From JBBQFI01 sp038237805 (lineage in GTDB: Bacteria; Verrucomicrobiota; Verrucomicrobiia; Chthoniobacterales; UBA10450), in assembly GCA_038237805.1 (NCBI GenBank), contig JBBRYI010000016.1, forward strand, positions 1 through 64,000: DNA of 64,000 bases, given 5' to 3'. This document shows positions 24,056 to 32,665 of this stretch, in pieces. Position 1 is the first letter of the stretch. Every line of letters begins with the position of its first letter. The position numbers and the translations under genes are program-made. The notes beneath the pieces are model-generated. The model was not told the origin of the DNA, ran no database searches, and worked only from the letters and a program-made list of their open reading frames with translations.

Positions 24056-26074
24056 TTAGCGGTGGTCGAGCCACTTCGCATACCAGTCGAGGTAGCGTTT
24101 GTAGCGATCGATGATGTAGCTCGGCTTTTTCAGGCCGTGGAATTGTCCGGGATAGATGACGAGCTCGGTCGGCACACCGAGACTGCGCAACGCTTGATAC
24201 ATTTGCTGCGTATTCAACAGCGGGACGTTGAAATCGTTTTCACCGCAAAGAAATAAGGTCGGCGTTTTGATTTTATCGGCGTGGAGGAATGGATACGAAA
24301 GCCGCGTCCATGTTTCCATATTCTTCCACGGCACACCCAACTCGACTTCGTAATCGCGAATGTATTGGTCGGTGCCGTAACCGGCGAGGACGTTGGAAAT
24401 CGACGCACCGCTCGTTGCCGCTTTGAAGCGCGTTGTCGTGGCGATGATGTAGTTCGTGGAAATTCCGCCGTAACTCCATCCGCCAACGCCGAGACGATCG
24501 GGATCGGCGATCCCACGCGTGACGGCCTCATCGACAGCCGCGAGATCGTCTTCGACATCGACGCTGCCCCATGCGGCAAAGATTCCCATCGCGTATTTCT
24601 CGCCGCGGCCGGTGGACCCACGCGGATTCGGCATGATGACGGCAAAACCGTTCGCGGCGAAGAGTTGCTTCTCGAAATCGAACTCATTCGCGTATTGCGA
24701 TTGCGGCCCACCGTGCGGGCGTAAGAGCGCGGGCGTTTTTGCGCTGGCTCCGTTTGGCCTAACGAGGAATCCATGGACTTCGGTTCCGTCCTTGCTCTTG
24801 AATTTTGTTTCTTCGACGGGAGCGAATTTTATTTGGGCGAAAAAGGCATCGTTCTGTTTCGTTAGGCAACGCAGGTTGCCGTTCTCGGCAGCGAAGATTT
24901 CATACGGGCGCTCCGGCGTACTCGCGCGCACGGTGACGTTGCCGTTCCGGCTTACATCGTAAGCTGTGACTCTTCGCCGACCGCCGACGACCGTTTCCGG
25001 TGCGCCGCCATCCGCGGACACGCGCACCAGGCTCTGCGCGCCGTCGTCTTCCAAAACAACAAATACTGATTTACCGTTCGCCGACCAATGCGGTTGCAAA
25101 AGATTGCGATCAAGATTTTGCGTCAGAATTTTCGCTTCGCCGCCGGCCGCTGGAAAAATGGCCAGCGTGTGCACCGCGTATTCGATCTTCTTCGGATCAC
25201 CGCCGTGAATGTAAGCGATGTTTTTCCCATCCGGACTCCAGGCCGGCGCACTTTCCCAATATGGTTGCGGGTCGGCCTCAGGTGAAGTGGTGAGCTGTCG
25301 CTCCTTTGCGCCCGCCTTCGCCTCGATGATGTAGATGTCCCAATTTTCGCTGCGATCGGGATCGTCAGCACGCTTTGTTACAAACGCGATCTCTTTTCCA
25401 TCAGGCGACCACGCCGGCAAAACGTCATCATGCTTTCCGAATGTGAGAGGCTCGAGTCTGCGACTCGTTAGGTCGAACAACTGCAAATGTGAATAACGAT
25501 TCGTTAGGTAACCGGCGATGTCCTGCTTGAATTGAAACCGATCGATCACGATCGGTGGCAGCGTTTTCTTCTCTTTTTCCTTTTTCTCCGGTTCGCGCGG
25601 ATCAGGATCGTGCACGACGAGCACGATGCGTTTCGAATCCGGCGCCCAGGCGAAATCGTCGACGCTGCCTTTCAGGTCGGTCAACTTTTCCGCTTCCCCG
25701 CCGCCGACTGGCAAAATCCAAAGCTGATCGATTTCATTCTCGTCTTCGCGGCCGGAAAAAAACGCGATCCATTTTCCGTCCGGACTCCAGCGCGGATGCG
25801 ATGCGCCTTTGTTGCCGAAAGTGAGCGCGCGATTTTCCGAGCCATCCCATTTTGCCAGCCAAAGATTCCCGGGAAGCTTGTCCTTCTCCATGTCCGCCGT
25901 TTTTAGGACATAGGCGACTAGGTTTCCGTCCGGCGAAATGTTTGGTTCGTCGACATCGCGCAACTGCGCGAAATCCTCCGGCTTGAGCTCGCGTTGCGCA
26001 CCAGGAGTAGGACTCGCCGCAAAAACTACCGAAGCGACGAGATTAAACAGAATCACAAGGGACGTTCGTTGCAT
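24056..26074 (-). CDS. Secreted S9-family prolyl oligopeptidase-type peptidase
   Basis: About 672 residues from the ATG at 26074, which gives a signal peptide (LVILFNLVASVVFAA). Residues about 30-400 form a WD40/TolB-like propeller with 'W-S-P-D-G-K' repeats ('PRWSPDGKWIAFFSG', 'PAWSPDGKEIAFV'). The C-terminal alpha/beta hydrolase has Ser in 'GGWSYGGIS', Asp in 'CGENDFNVP' and His in 'GQFHGLKKP'. It cleaves short peptides, probably in the periplasm. The upstream 14 codons in frame lie in a repeat element and were excluded. Confidence 0.92.
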   Translation of the reverse strand: MQRTSLVILFNLVASVVFAASPTPGAQRELKPEDFAQLRDVDEPNISPDGNLVAYVLKTADMEKDKLPGNLWLAKWDGSENRALTFGNKGASHPRWSPDGKWIAFFSGREDENEIDQLWILPVGGGEAEKLTDLKGSVDDFAWAPDSKRIVLVVHDPDPREPEKKEKEKKTLPPIVIDRFQFKQDIAGYLTNRYSHLQLFDLTSRRLEPLTFGKHDDVLPAWSPDGKEIAFVTKRADDPDRSENWDIYIIEAKAGAKERQLTTSPEADPQPYWESAPAWSPDGKNIAYIHGGDPKKIEYAVHTLAIFPAAGGEAKILTQNLDRNLLQPHWSANGKSVFVVLEDDGAQSLVRVSADGGAPETVVGGRRRVTAYDVSRNGNVTVRASTPERPYEIFAAENGNLRCLTKQNDAFFAQIKFAPVEETKFKSKDGTEVHGFLVRPNGASAKTPALLRPHGGPQSQYANEFDFEKQLFAANGFAVIMPNPRGSTGRGEKYAMGIFAAWGSVDVEDDLAAVDEAVTRGIADPDRLGVGGWSYGGISTNYIIATTTRFKAATSGASISNVLAGYGTDQYIRDYEVELGVPWKNMETWTRLSYPFLHADKIKTPTLFLCGENDFNVPLLNTQQMYQALRSLGVPTELVIYPGQFHGLKKPSYIIDRYKRYLDWYAKWLDHR

Positions 26075-26084
26075 AAGATGAGTT

Positions 26085-26132
26085 GAGAGATTCCTCGGTC
26101 CGAGCCGGACTGGCAAATCGCTCGGAATGACA
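26085..26132. repeat. Intergenic repeat, copy A (with copy B at 31335)
   Basis: A 48-base sequence GAGAGATTCCTCGGTCCGAG…GCTCGGAATGACA that recurs almost base for base at 31335-31381 (differences at the first base and around 26117). TCCGAGCC/GGACTGGC-type partial symmetry suggests a hairpin. Both copies sit 5-11 bases upstream of the start of a minus-strand secreted hydrolase. Confidence 0.8.
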
Positions 26133-26136
26133 AATA

Positions 26137-26856
26137 CTAGCGTGGCGCAGAAGGATGGCGACGACGCAACGTTTCAACTGCTGTCCAGCAAAATGTCAGC
26201 CACACAATTCCTGCAGCGATGGCGCCAAGGACGTCACTGAGAAAATGAGCGCCAAGATAAATTCGCGAAAGTCCGATGAGCAAGATCAATACACATGCCG
26301 CGACCAAGCAGGCGATGCGTGCACGATGGCTCTTCGCATTTTTCGCAGCCAACAACGCCAACAGCCCGTAGAGCATGGTTGCGCCCATCGTGTGGCCGCT
26401 AGGGAAACCGTAACTCGATAGCGTTACCAGCGGGTTTTCCAGTATCGGTCGCTGTCGATGAAAAAAGTGTTTAAGCACGACATTGAGACTGGTGCCGCCG
26501 ATCATAGCTAGCGCGAGCAGCGACAATTTGGTCCAGGCTCGGCGGAATAGGAAGAACAGCGCCACGCCAATCGAAACGATCGTCACCCACGCGACCGAAC
26601 CAAAAAATGTGATCGCGTTCGCAACGTGCGTCGTTGCGTGGGTCGCATGGTGGTGAAACCAAACCGCAACTCGGTGATCCATGAGCACGAGTGGATCATC
26701 CGGTCTCAGGTCCTCGGCGATGGCACCGAACCACCAACCGGCCAGCAGGATGATCAAAACTCCGATCGTGAGGTGCAGCCCGGCGTAACCTTCGGGGGAA
26801 AGACGCTCCTGCAGAAAATGAATTTGTCGCTCGAAACGTTTCGCCAAACTTTTCAT
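26137..26856 (-). CDS. PAP2-family membrane phosphatase
   Basis: About 239 residues from the ATG at 26856 (ATGA overlap with the upstream gene). Five to six membrane segments. The three PAP2 motifs are complete: 'KHFFHRQRP', 'PSGHTMG' and 'SRIYLGAHFLSD'. Such enzymes dephosphorylate phosphatidate, undecaprenyl diphosphate or phosphatidylglycerophosphate in the membrane. It is the last gene of an overlapping run lipid kinase, metallophosphoesterase, PAP2, which suggests lipid-phosphate turnover. Confidence 0.9.
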   Translation of the reverse strand: MKSLAKRFERQIHFLQERLSPEGYAGLHLTIGVLIILLAGWWFGAIAEDLRPDDPLVLMDHRVAVWFHHHATHATTHVANAITFFGSVAWVTIVSIGVALFFLFRRAWTKLSLLALAMIGGTSLNVVLKHFFHRQRPILENPLVTLSSYGFPSGHTMGATMLYGLLALLAAKNAKSHRARIACLVAACVLILLIGLSRIYLGAHFLSDVLGAIAAGIVWLTFCWTAVETLRRRHPSAPR

Positions 26857-27662
26857 TCGCGCGTCCAACCGTTTTCAGTTCGGCTAAACTTTTCCGTCGA
26901 GAAAAGATCGAACGCGCCCTGTTCAGGTCGCCACGTGTAACGTGCGATCGCGATTTTCGCGCCGTCAATTCGAATAACGTTCAATGAATTTGGCTGGCCG
27001 CGCCCGCGCGTTGACGTGCTCGTTCCAGAAGAAACGATCAGCGCCGAATAATTTTCGATCCGGTAACGTGTGGCCGTGTAACCGGTCGATCCGATATGAA
27101 AATGCCCTGCCAGGAGCATATCGACGCGACATTCCGCGAGCGTCTTCATCGCGAGTTTCGCGCGTCCGACGACATGATCGCCTGTCACGCCTTCCGGGAG
27201 ATCGAACGGATGATGCGTCACGACAATTTTCACATGTGTCGGCGGCACGCTCGAGAATCTGGCGCGAAGTTTCTCCAGTTGCTCGCGATTAATACGGCCA
27301 TTCTTCCCCGCGAGCGCACGTGCCGTGTTCACGCCCGCAACGGCAATTTCCGAATTGGCGTAGAACGGCTCAAGATCGGTAGTGATGTAACGCTGGTAGC
27401 GATCAAGCTTGCGCATAAACCGCGCTAACAAATTGTAGAGCGGCACGTCGTGATTTCCCGGCACGACGATTTGCGGGAACGGAATCGCATGAAGAAATTT
27501 TCGCGCCGCCTCGAACTCGGCGGTCCGCGCACGTTGCGTTAGGTCGCCGGAAATCGTGACCAAGTCCGGCTTCGTGGTTTGGATAAAGTTCAGCAGCGGC
27601 GGAATAATTTTCGGGTCGACCCGGCCAAAGTGCAGATCGGAAAGATGAATCAACGTCCGCAT
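26853..27662 (-). CDS. Metallophosphoesterase (calcineurin-like)
   Basis: 269 residues from ATG at 27662, which shares a base with the stop of the upstream lipid kinase (TGATG). Metal motifs of the calcineurin fold are visible: 'LSDLHFG', 'SGDLTQR', 'PGNHDVP', 'VTHHPF' and 'AGHFHIG'. The substrate is uncertain; members include lipid A precursor (UDP-diacylglucosamine) hydrolases and cyclic nucleotide phosphodiesterases, and the context favours a lipid or nucleotide-lipid substrate. An open frame extending to 27881 is antisense-like and was excluded. Confidence 0.88.
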   Translation of the reverse strand: MRTLIHLSDLHFGRVDPKIIPPLLNFIQTTKPDLVTISGDLTQRARTAEFEAARKFLHAIPFPQIVVPGNHDVPLYNLLARFMRKLDRYQRYITTDLEPFYANSEIAVAGVNTARALAGKNGRINREQLEKLRARFSSVPPTHVKIVVTHHPFDLPEGVTGDHVVGRAKLAMKTLAECRVDMLLAGHFHIGSTGYTATRYRIENYSALIVSSGTSTSTRGRGQPNSLNVIRIDGAKIAIARYTWRPEQGAFDLFSTEKFSRTENGWTRE

Positions 27663-28561
27663 CAGGCGGTTTGATCTTGCGGAACAATGACGCGCAACGC
27701 CGCGTGTCGCGAGCAATAATGCAATGGCGATTCCATCCACTTCACTTCGCCGTCCGCCGCGACCAAGACAACTTTGCGGCGCGCATCGATGAAAGCTTCC
27801 TCTACAAGATATCCCTCGAAATCGTTCGCCTGATTCAAACGCCCGAGCAGTGCCCGCAAGGCAAGGCGGATCAAACCCCACCGTCCGGTGCGATGCGTCA
27901 TATAAAGACCGAGCTTTCCTGTATCTAAACGGCGACGACCACCGATGCGAAAACCGGTGATATCGTATTCATTGTTGCCGACGAAAAGAAACGCGGTTTT
28001 GCGCTCGAGCTTTTTCCCCTCCACCTCAACGCGAAGATCGAGAAAGGGAAATCGACGGAACGCGTGCATCGTCGCCCACGCAAAGGCCGACCATTTTCCG
28101 AGTTTGAGCCGCACTTGTTCCACGGCACGGCGGTGCACAATGTGCGGATAAATTCCAAGACTGGAGTTGTTGACGAAGACACGGCCATTTACTTCGCCAA
28201 CATCAACTGCCGTGACATGACGATCGATAATCGTGCGCACGGCGCCCGGGAGATCGAGTGGAATATTCAGATCTTTCGCGAAGTGATTGAGCGTGCCGAG
28301 TGGCAACACCCCAAATGCTTTCTCGCTGCCGGCCAGCACCGCTGCGATCGAGCTTACGGTTCCATCGCCTCCACCGGCAACGATTGTGTCTTCGTTGCCG
28401 CTCGCCGCATCACGAGCAAGCTCGGTCAGATCCTTCGTTCCATCCGCTGCGATTATCTTTGGATTTATCCCCGCAGCACCAAACAGAGCCGCGATTTGCG
28501 ATTGCAAATCCGCGTGCTTCTGCGACGCCGTGCCGGCGCGCGCGTTTAAGATGATAACCAT
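27662..28561 (-). CDS. Diacylglycerol kinase-family lipid kinase
   Basis: 299 residues. The catalytic loop 'VAGGGDGTVSSIAAVL' and 'GVLPLGTLNHFAKDLNIP' are those of the DAGK/sphingosine-kinase/YegS fold, with a C-terminal beta-rich lipid-binding domain. It phosphorylates a membrane lipid alcohol such as diacylglycerol. First gene of the overlapping cassette with a metallophosphoesterase and a PAP2 phosphatase. A second paralogue lies at 36671-37576. Confidence 0.9.
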   Translation of the reverse strand: MVIILNARAGTASQKHADLQSQIAALFGAAGINPKIIAADGTKDLTELARDAASGNEDTIVAGGGDGTVSSIAAVLAGSEKAFGVLPLGTLNHFAKDLNIPLDLPGAVRTIIDRHVTAVDVGEVNGRVFVNNSSLGIYPHIVHRRAVEQVRLKLGKWSAFAWATMHAFRRFPFLDLRVEVEGKKLERKTAFLFVGNNEYDITGFRIGGRRRLDTGKLGLYMTHRTGRWGLIRLALRALLGRLNQANDFEGYLVEEAFIDARRKVVLVAADGEVKWMESPLHYCSRHAALRVIVPQDQTA

Positions 28562-28619
28562 CCTACTAAATCGCGGCTGCGCCGGCCGCTGCTTCTAATT
28601 GGAGACAAACGCGCTTGAG

Positions 28620-29939
28620 CTATCGCAATTCCGAGGGCAAGCGAGGCGAAGACAGCAATCGCTCGAACTCCTGCCAACGCTTGCCTGGCTGTTCGTCGGT
28701 GCCACCAAGCTTCTCGATATAATGACGCACGAGATCTTCGCCCAGGTTGTAGTTGATGACGTAGCTGCGATAGCGCTCGATGAACTTCACGCTTTGCTTT
28801 GCCCGAGCCGGATCGAGTAACGCGTATTTTTCCAGCCACGCGGCCGCAGCGTCCGCATCGATTTCACCGTTTACTAATCTTCGCGCCGCCTCGTTTCGCG
28901 CATAAGCGAGTTTGTTTACCAGTTCCTGGACGGCGTAATACTCACCTGCACGCGCGGGATCGATTCCCGTCGCCGGAAACAGCACCTCTTTCTCGAATTT
29001 CATTCGTTCCGATTTCGTAAAGACGACTTCTTTGCCGAAGTTGGCCGTGCCTTCCGCGATAAGAGATTGCGGCGAGAAAAGCGGGTAGACCGAGAACTCT
29101 ACCCAGCCCCGATCACGCACGAGCTTTTTCTCGAGCAACGCGTTATAGACGTGATGGCCGGGATAACCTTCGTGCGCCGCGAGGTCGATCGCGCGATCGA
29201 TGTAAGCCGGCAGATCAGTATTCACCTGAATCACGCTGCGGTAATTTCCCTGATACCAATTGTAACCGCCCCACGGTTTTCCCGTCACGTATTCGACCGT
29301 GAAGTTTTCGTTAGGCGGCAGCCTGCTATGAGCGAGCGTGCGTGCTCGACATTCCTTGATCGCGAGTTGGAATACCGCGTCGAGTTTTTCTTTCGGAATC
29401 ACAAATGGTTTTCGCCATTGCTCGTAACGTTGCGCGAGCGCTCCATTCCCCGGAATTCTCGCATCGAGTTGGTCCAGAATTTTTTGGAAATGCGATTCCG
29501 GAAATGTCGGCGCAACCGCGTCGTAAAGCAGACGTGACTCCTCATCAAACTTCAGTCGCTCGCCTTTTAAAATGCGTGCGCGCGCTTCGAGCGACGACAA
29601 TTGCTTCGTTAGGGATTCGCGTCGTAATCGGCCCGGTTCATCTGCAGGAGCGGGAATCTTGTCTAACGCTTCACGCAATCGTCCCGCATCTGCTCTTATG
29701 ACATCGAGCGTCCTCTTTTCTTTCGCCGCTGCGTTCTTCCATTCCGGCGGTCCATAGTAAGCGTCAACGTAATCCGCATCATGTTGCCCCATCGCGAGGA
29801 CCAATTTCACGTAAGCCTCCGCAATCGTATTCATATTGCCGGTTGATAATTGGGGCGTCGCTGCGCTCAACAGCGAACCAGTGACGAACAACGTTGCGAG
29901 GATCCCGGCGGAGATTGCCCGTAACTGTTCTCCGATCAT
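28620..29939 (-). CDS. DUF885-family secreted putative metalloprotein
   Basis: 439 residues with an N-terminal hydrophobic signal (about residues 8-26). A helical protein containing 'LAAHEGYPGHHVYN', a zinc-site-like His-Glu…His-His cluster, and 'AEGTANFGKE' downstream, both typical of DUF885, a family related to M32-type carboxypeptidases. It overlaps the upstream amidohydrolase by 4 bases (ATGA), so the two are co-translated. Peptide or dipeptide hydrolysis in the periplasm is a reasonable guess. Confidence 0.7.
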   Translation of the reverse strand: MIGEQLRAISAGILATLFVTGSLLSAATPQLSTGNMNTIAEAYVKLVLAMGQHDADYVDAYYGPPEWKNAAAKEKRTLDVIRADAGRLREALDKIPAPADEPGRLRRESLTKQLSSLEARARILKGERLKFDEESRLLYDAVAPTFPESHFQKILDQLDARIPGNGALAQRYEQWRKPFVIPKEKLDAVFQLAIKECRARTLAHSRLPPNENFTVEYVTGKPWGGYNWYQGNYRSVIQVNTDLPAYIDRAIDLAAHEGYPGHHVYNALLEKKLVRDRGWVEFSVYPLFSPQSLIAEGTANFGKEVVFTKSERMKFEKEVLFPATGIDPARAGEYYAVQELVNKLAYARNEAARRLVNGEIDADAAAAWLEKYALLDPARAKQSVKFIERYRSYVINYNLGEDLVRHYIEKLGGTDEQPGKRWQEFERLLSSPRLPSELR

Positions 29940-31330
29940 CGGGTGAGCGACCCCGCCGGATATGTCACGCCATTCTTAATGACCGAGTCGATATCGGACG
30001 CGTGGGAAATGTCGTCGAGGGGATTCGAATTTAAGATCGCTAGGTCGGCAAGATCACCTTTCTCAATCGCCCCGATGTGGCCGCCAGTATTCCCGCCAAA
30101 AAGTTTGGCGGCATTCGAAGTCGCGCACTGCAGGATTTGCATATTCGTTAGGCCGGCTTCGTGCATGAGCTGAAATTCGCGGAAGAGCGCCGGGCCATGG
30201 ATCGTACCGATATTTCCCGCATCAGTGCCCGCGGCGATGGTGACCCCGGCATCCTCGAGTGTTTTTAAATTCTTCAACGCGACCACGTGGATTTGTTTGA
30301 TCCGATCGAGCGCGACATCGGGATTCGCGAGCGCCGTTTTGATGCGATCGGGTAATTGATCCGGCGACAGTTTTGTCACGTCGAGTGAGGCGATGACTTC
30401 CGGATTACCCCACGCTTTTTCTTCCGGCGTCAGGTTCAATTTGTTCGCAAAGGTCCGGCCGTAACGTTCGAAGACGACCAGGGTGGGACACAAGATGGTG
30501 CCTTTCTCTTTCAACAGCCTAACGAATGCTGCGTCCACTTCCTTGTCGGTGACGCTGTGCACAAGCACATCGGCGCCCTCTTCCACGGCGGCGCGCGCCG
30601 TCTCCAATTCGGTCGCGTGCACGGCGACGCGAATTTTGTGCGCATGGCTTTCTGCAATCGTTGCCCGAACAATCGGGCGGAAACTGTCGACCGGATGATC
30701 CTTGTCGACGATGTACCAAATCTTCACCAGATCGGGTTTTTGTGCCGCCAATTTGCGCACGAACTCGCGTGCCTGTTCCGGCGTGTCGATTTTCACAATC
30801 GGCGGATCGCCCAGATCGAGCTGCGGACGCGAGACACTTGAGATCAACGGTCCCGCCACCGCCACGCGCGGTGCTTTCTCCGTTGCACTCGCAAGCTTGC
30901 GCACTTCGAAATTCCAAAATGGTCCCCCGACATCGACAACCGAAGTAATTCCACAGCGCAGATAGCGCGCGAAAGTGTCGGGTAGATTTTTCTTAATCCA
31001 TGCCACTTCATCTTTATAAGAGCGCACTTTCGTCAGATCGACGCCGTCCGGCCGCGTGAAGAGATCGCCCGATTGAAAGAAATGCACGTGCGTGTCGATG
31101 TATCCGGGCAAAATAAATTTGCCTTTGCAATCAATGATCTTCGCTTGCGCGGAAGGCACAGCGAGTTTGTCGACTGCGGCAATATGATCGCCTTCGATTA
31201 GCACGGTTGCGGGCTCAACGCGGCTGTTTGCGGGATTGATGACCGTTCCATTAATGAGCGCAATTTTTTCGGCCGAAACGGCGTGTGTGAGAAAAAGTGT
31301 TGTGAGAGCGAAGAGCAGCCGGCGTTTCAT
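29936..31330 (-). CDS. Secreted amidohydrolase-family enzyme
   Basis: 464 residues. Signal peptide about 1-20 (LLFALTTLFLTHAVSA). Metal-site motifs of the amidohydrolase superfamily: 'GYIDTHVHF' (HxH), 'VKIWYIVD' (Lys that may be carboxylated), 'VAVHATE', 'VLVHSVTD' and 'IAAGTDAGN'. The family includes imidazolonepropionase-like and prolidase-like enzymes acting on cyclic amides or X-Pro dipeptides. It is paired with a DUF885 putative peptidase and lies near an S9 peptidase, pointing to extracytoplasmic peptide breakdown. Confidence 0.88.
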   Translation of the reverse strand: MKRRLLFALTTLFLTHAVSAEKIALINGTVINPANSRVEPATVLIEGDHIAAVDKLAVPSAQAKIIDCKGKFILPGYIDTHVHFFQSGDLFTRPDGVDLTKVRSYKDEVAWIKKNLPDTFARYLRCGITSVVDVGGPFWNFEVRKLASATEKAPRVAVAGPLISSVSRPQLDLGDPPIVKIDTPEQAREFVRKLAAQKPDLVKIWYIVDKDHPVDSFRPIVRATIAESHAHKIRVAVHATELETARAAVEEGADVLVHSVTDKEVDAAFVRLLKEKGTILCPTLVVFERYGRTFANKLNLTPEEKAWGNPEVIASLDVTKLSPDQLPDRIKTALANPDVALDRIKQIHVVALKNLKTLEDAGVTIAAGTDAGNIGTIHGPALFREFQLMHEAGLTNMQILQCATSNAAKLFGGNTGGHIGAIEKGDLADLAILNSNPLDDISHASDIDSVIKNGVTYPAGSLTR

Positions 31331-31334
31331 CAGT

Positions 31335-31381
31335 CAGAGATTCCTCGGTCCGAGCCGGACTGGCAAGCGCTCGGAATGACA
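31335..31381. repeat. Intergenic repeat, copy B
   Basis: CAGAGATTCCTCGGTCCGAG…GCTCGGAATGACA, nearly identical to copy A at 26085-26132 with one base fewer in the middle. It lies 5 bases before the amidohydrolase start, in the leader of that gene. Confidence 0.8.
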
Positions 31382-31465
31382 GAAAGAGTCGTCTCGCCCA
31401 TCTTTGAGGTTGAAAGCACTTGCTTGCGTCCGAATCCGGCCGGTATTCGCAGTGGCAAATTATTC

Positions 31466-32644
31466 ATGAGCAATCAGATCGAACCAGCGCGAAATGCGCG
31501 CTTCGTCTTTCAGGTAACGTTGATCGCGCTCTGCATTTCGATTGCCTCGGGCGGTTGCAAGAAAAGCGGAAACGGCGCGGTTGCGCGAGATGTCATCAAG
31601 GTCGGCGAATACACTTGTCTAACCGGGCCGACCGCCAGTTTCGGGATGGCGTCACACAATGGTGTGATGCTCGTAGTCGACGCCGCGAATAAGAAGGGAG
31701 GCGTCCTCGGCAAAAGAATCAAGCTCATCACCGAAGACGATCGATCCAAGCCAGGCGAAGCCGCCACCATTGTGCAGAAGCTCATCTTTCGCGATCAGGT
31801 TTCCGCAATTCTTGGTGAGGTCACTTCTTCCCGATCACTCGAAGCGGCCCCGATCGCACAGCAAAATAAAGTGCCGATGATTTCACCGGGATCAACGAAC
31901 CCGAACGTGACTAAAATCGGCGATTACATTTTCCGCGTTTGCTTCACCGACGAATTCCAAGGCGCCGTGATGGCGAAGTTTTGCCTCAGCTCGTTGCGGA
32001 AAACAAAGGTCGCGATCCTAAAAGATGTGCGCCAGGACTACAGCGTCGGGTTAGCGCAGTACTTCAAAGATTACTTTACGAAAAACGGCGGAACGATCAT
32101 TTCCGAGCAGGGTTACAGTTCTGGTGATCAGGATTTCAAAGGTCTACTAACTGCAATCAAAGTTACCAATCCGGAAGCGATCTTCGTTCCGGGATATTAC
32201 AATGAGGTTGGTTTGATTGCGCGGCAGGCGCGAGAACTCGGGATCACCGTTCCGCTTCTTGGCGGCGATGGGTGGGATTCGCCGAAGCTTGCGCAACTTG
32301 GCGGCCCCGCGGTGGACGGTAATTTTTTCTCCAATCATTTTTCCACAGATGATCAATCGCCGGTGGTGCAGGAATTCGTGAAGAATTATGTCGCTCGATT
32401 TCATCAGGAACCGGACGCGATCGCTGCCTTGGGATATGATGCCGCGCGCGTTCTTCTCGATGCGATCACGCGCGCCGGCTCCGTTGATCGCGAGAAAATT
32501 CGCGACGCCATCGCCGCGACGAAGAATTTCGAAGGCGTAACGGGCGCGATCACGATCAACGCACAACGCGACGCACAAAAACCGGTGCGAGTCCTAACGA
32601 TTAAAGATGGCAAATTTCATTTGTACGAATTAGTAACGCCATAG
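31466..32644 (+). CDS. Branched-chain amino acid-type substrate-binding lipoprotein
   Basis: 392 residues from ATG at 31466. A lipoprotein signal ends at 'IASGGCKKSG' (lipobox Cys at about residue 30). The Leu/Ile/Val-binding (periplasmic-binding type I) fold is shown by 'IKVGEYTCLTGPTASFG', 'PMISPGSTNPNVT' and 'YDAARVLLDAI'. No ABC permease or ATPase follows; two APC permeases do. It may therefore act as a sensor or deliver amino acids in an unusual way, or its transporter is elsewhere. Confidence 0.88.
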   Translation: MSNQIEPARNARFVFQVTLIALCISIASGGCKKSGNGAVARDVIKVGEYTCLTGPTASFGMASHNGVMLVVDAANKKGGVLGKRIKLITEDDRSKPGEAATIVQKLIFRDQVSAILGEVTSSRSLEAAPIAQQNKVPMISPGSTNPNVTKIGDYIFRVCFTDEFQGAVMAKFCLSSLRKTKVAILKDVRQDYSVGLAQYFKDYFTKNGGTIISEQGYSSGDQDFKGLLTAIKVTNPEAIFVPGYYNEVGLIARQARELGITVPLLGGDGWDSPKLAQLGGPAVDGNFFSNHFSTDDQSPVVQEFVKNYVARFHQEPDAIAALGYDAARVLLDAITRAGSVDREKIRDAIAATKNFEGVTGAITINAQRDAQKPVRVLTIKDGKFHLYELVTP

Positions 32645-32665
32645 CTGGTTCGAAAGACTCAGAGC

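Noticed and set aside
27663..27881. N-terminal extension of the metallophosphoesterase
   Set aside because: The 73 extra codons lie inside the lipid kinase gene; the ATG at 27662 with a TGATG junction is far better.
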